A program made the translations under genes and the position numbers. The notes below the pieces were generated by a model. That model was not told the DNA's origin and searched no databases. It was given only the letters and a program-made list of their open reading frames with translations. From the NCBI GenBank assembly GCA_022865525.1, contig JALHSV010000225.1, positions 1-6,070 on the forward strand: DNA of 6,070 nucleotides, read 5' to 3'. The stretch comes from Thermodesulfovibrionales bacterium (lineage in GTDB: Bacteria > Nitrospirota > Thermodesulfovibrionia > Thermodesulfovibrionales > SM23-35). Of this stretch, positions 3,755-6,070 are shown piece after piece (positions within the stretch are counted from its first letter, which is position 1; each line of letters starts with the position of its first letter).

Positions 3755-6070
3755 ATGACAACACAAACAAAACTGGATCAAAACACCGGAAAGACAAGAA
3801 AAATGCTGTGCTGGGAGGAATTCGGCTGTACCAATACCAAATGCCCGGCATACAAATCCATGTCCCTCAGATGCTGGCTCTATGCAGGAACCCATTGCCA
3901 CGATCAGATCCAGGGGAAGTTTATCGAAAAAATGGAAATGTGCCTGAACTGCATAGTATTCCAAAAAAACATGGATACCGCATCTCTGAAAAAGACCCTT
4001 GAAGTAACAAAGCATCAATTTAACCAATTCAGACAACTCGTTGATGAAAGAGATGAAGAGGCAGAAAAAATCGGCATGGAGCTCTCCATTGGGTTATCAG
4101 AGGTCTTTGATGCCTTGAAAAAAATCGCTTCCGGCGATCCCACGATAAGGATTTCTGAAACCTCTGAAATTGAGCTTATCAGCAAACTGAAATATATGGT
4201 TAATTTAACTGCTCAGGAAATCGGTGAAATCGTCGATCTCTCTCACGAGTTTGCAATCGATCTCGCCGAACACTTCGACGTGCTGCACAGAGTTGCAAAA
4301 GGTGACCTCAGTGCGAGAGTTACCGGCAGTTCTCACGGAGAATTATCGGAATCCTTGAAGAAGGTTACGAACGATATGATTGAAAATATAGATCGCGAAA
4401 TTGTGGAGCGCAAAAGGGCAGAGACAGATTTGCGCAAGAGCGAGGAGCGGTACCGAAGCTTTTTAAAGAATTTCCAGGGCATTGCATTCCGTGGCACACT
4501 GGAATTTAAGCCGATTTTCTTCCACGGTGCAGTGGAACAAATTACGGGCCACACTTCTGACGAATTCATGAACGGGCAGATACGATGGGATCAGGTTCTT
4601 CATCCCGTTGACATTGATCATATCCCAGGAACCGATGAACTGAAATCAATCCCGAACTATGCAGTCGCACGGGAATATCGAATTGTCCGGAAGGATGGAA
4701 AGATACGCTGGGTTCATGAAGTCATCAGGAACATTTGTGACGAATCTGGGATACCGATCAGAGTTGAAGGAGCAATCTATGATATTACAGACCGGAAATT
4801 AGCACAGGAAAAAATTGTCCATATGGCTTTCCATGACGATTTAACCGGGCTGCCGAACCGTCATCTGCTCAAAGATCGCCTCGACCAGGCAATCAAGGCG
4901 GCAAAACACTACAACCGGTTCGTAGCAACACTCTTTCTGGATGTAGACAACTTTAAACGGATCAACGACACCCTTGGACACGATTCCGGTGATGCGCTCC
5001 TGAGAAGCATTGCAGAACGTCTGCAGGACTATGTCCGGAAAAGCGATACGATAGCGCGCTCTGCAAACGATGAAATAGAGTCTACCGTAGCGCGTCTCGG
5101 CGGAGATGAGTTTACGGTATTACTCTCTGAAATCAATACTATTCAAAATGCAGCGCAAGTGGCGCAACGAATTCTTGATATTATCGGACAACCGTTCATG
5201 ATAGCCAACCACGAGGTATTCATCACAACAAGTATCGGCATATCCATATATCCCCATGATGGTATTGATGCCGAAAACCTTCTGAAAAATGCCGACACCG
5301 CGATGTATTATGCCAAAGACCAGGGAAAAAACAATTTTCAGTTTTACGCACAGCATATGAATATCGCGGCCTGCAACCGCTTTGAAATGGAGAACAAATT
5401 ACGCAAGGCTCTTGATAACAAGGAATTTCATTTATACTACCAGCCTCAACTGGATATCCGCAGTGGCAGCGTTGTTGGTGTTGAGGCGTTGATACGCTGG
5501 ATCGATGCAAAGAACAATGTCGTACTGCCGGGTGCGTTTATTTCATTGGCCGAAGAGACAGGGTTAATTGTCCCTATCGGTGAATGGGTACTGCATACCG
5601 CCTGCTCACAAAACAAGGCATGGCAAGATGCTGGTTTCCCCCTTATGTATGTATCAGTGAATATATCGGGTGTGCAATTCAAGCAGCCATCGTTCATCAG
5701 TACAGTAAATAATGTGCTGCAGGACACAGGGTTGGATCCACACTATCTGGAATTGGAATTGACAGAAAGCATCCTCATGGAATCAACAGAAACAGCAATT
5801 CAAACATTGAAAGAATTGAAATCCATGGGGGTACGGATCTCCATTGATGATTTCGGCACAGGGTATTCATCCTTAAGTTATCTGAAACGTTTTCCGATCG
5901 ATACGCTCAAGATCGACCGCTCCTTTGTGCGGGATGTCACTTCAGATCCTGATGATAAAGCTATCATAAACGCAATCATTGCTTTGGCCCGGAGTCTTAA
6001 TCTCAAAGTTATTGCCGAAGGTGTTGAGACAATCCAGCAGCTTGTATGCCTGCATGAGCAGGGGAGTGAT
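3755..6070 (+). CDS. Two-CW/HAMP/PAS/GGDEF/EAL c-di-GMP enzyme, 3' partial
   Basis: The frame is open for 772 codons to the window edge, which cuts off the end of the EAL domain. In order: a Cys-rich two-CW domain (C19-W20, C25, C30, C40-W41, C48, C63, C66), a coiled coil (about 72-110), two HAMP-like units (about 112-165 with ASGDP, and 168-222 with KGDLSARV), PAS (229-348), GGDEF (357 onward, signature GGDEF 449-453) and EAL (E577-A578-L579, NISG 636-639, ELTE 668-671, DDFGTG 698-703, K719, AEGVET 754-759). No signal peptide or membrane helix is seen, so it should be cytosolic. Both catalytic motif sets are intact as far as visible, so it may make and degrade c-di-GMP. RxxD (428-431) lies 12 residues further from GGDEF than usual. 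The start is uncertain: ATG 3755 has only GGA nearby, and ATG 3803 (Shine-Dalgarno-like GGAAAG, just before the CW motif) is a good alternative. Confidence 0.92.
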   Translation, partial: MTTQTKLDQNTGKTRKMLCWEEFGCTNTKCPAYKSMSLRCWLYAGTHCHDQIQGKFIEKMEMCLNCIVFQKNMDTASLKKTLEVTKHQFNQFRQLVDERDEEAEKIGMELSIGLSEVFDALKKIASGDPTIRISETSEIELISKLKYMVNLTAQEIGEIVDLSHEFAIDLAEHFDVLHRVAKGDLSARVTGSSHGELSESLKKVTNDMIENIDREIVERKRAETDLRKSEERYRSFLKNFQGIAFRGTLEFKPIFFHGAVEQITGHTSDEFMNGQIRWDQVLHPVDIDHIPGTDELKSIPNYAVAREYRIVRKDGKIRWVHEVIRNICDESGIPIRVEGAIYDITDRKLAQEKIVHMAFHDDLTGLPNRHLLKDRLDQAIKAAKHYNRFVATLFLDVDNFKRINDTLGHDSGDALLRSIAERLQDYVRKSDTIARSANDEIESTVARLGGDEFTVLLSEINTIQNAAQVAQRILDIIGQPFMIANHEVFITTSIGISIYPHDGIDAENLLKNADTAMYYAKDQGKNNFQFYAQHMNIAACNRFEMENKLRKALDNKEFHLYYQPQLDIRSGSVVGVEALIRWIDAKNNVVLPGAFISLAEETGLIVPIGEWVLHTACSQNKAWQDAGFPLMYVSVNISGVQFKQPSFISTVNNVLQDTGLDPHYLELELTESILMESTETAIQTLKELKSMGVRISIDDFGTGYSSLSYLKRFPIDTLKIDRSFVRDVTSDPDDKAIINAIIALARSLNLKVIAEGVETIQQLVCLHEQGSD

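Overview
The window looks like a chromosomal segment of a free-living Gram-negative bacterium of moderate GC. The surE and pcm genes, an HU gene, a COG2509 FAD enzyme, a two-CW/HAMP/PAS/GGDEF/EAL protein and a REP-type inverted repeat with TGTCATTCC arms together suggest Nitrospirota (Thermodesulfovibrio relatives) or a deltaproteobacterial (Desulfobacterota) lineage. This placement rests on general resemblance, not on a search.

Bases 70-2880 form a compact plus-strand operon. surE (nucleotide phosphatase) overlaps by 4 bases a COG2509-type FAD-dependent dehydrogenase, and pcm (L-isoaspartyl protein methyltransferase) starts one base after that gene stops. surE and pcm are classical stationary-phase and repair partners; here a flavoprotein with a conserved cysteine cluster sits between them. 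A 38-residue single-pass membrane peptide (2899-3015), likely missed by standard gene callers, may be the last cistron.

Bases 3016-3441 hold a self-contained HU unit: an A/T palindrome in UP-element position, an extended -10 box, a strong Shine-Dalgarno, a 90-residue HU protein and a clean rho-independent terminator.

Bases 3442-3754 are non-coding but structured. They contain a small imperfect hairpin, a 94-bp REPIN-like pair of inverted REP hairpins in which one base pair covaries between the arms, and a long hairpin in the possible leader of the next gene.

From 3755 to the window edge runs a large cytosolic c-di-GMP protein (772 codons visible, 3' end cut off). Its order is a seven-cysteine two-CW domain, coiled coil, two HAMP-like units, PAS, GGDEF and EAL. 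The catalytic motifs of both output domains that fall inside the window are intact. The GGDEF domain carries a 12-residue insert between the RxxD inhibitory site and the signature loop.

I see no new multi-gene defence or mobile system. The points most worth a second look are the Cys-rich sensor architecture and GGDEF insert, the REPIN-like element, the small membrane peptide, the HU promoter, and the flavoprotein between surE and pcm.
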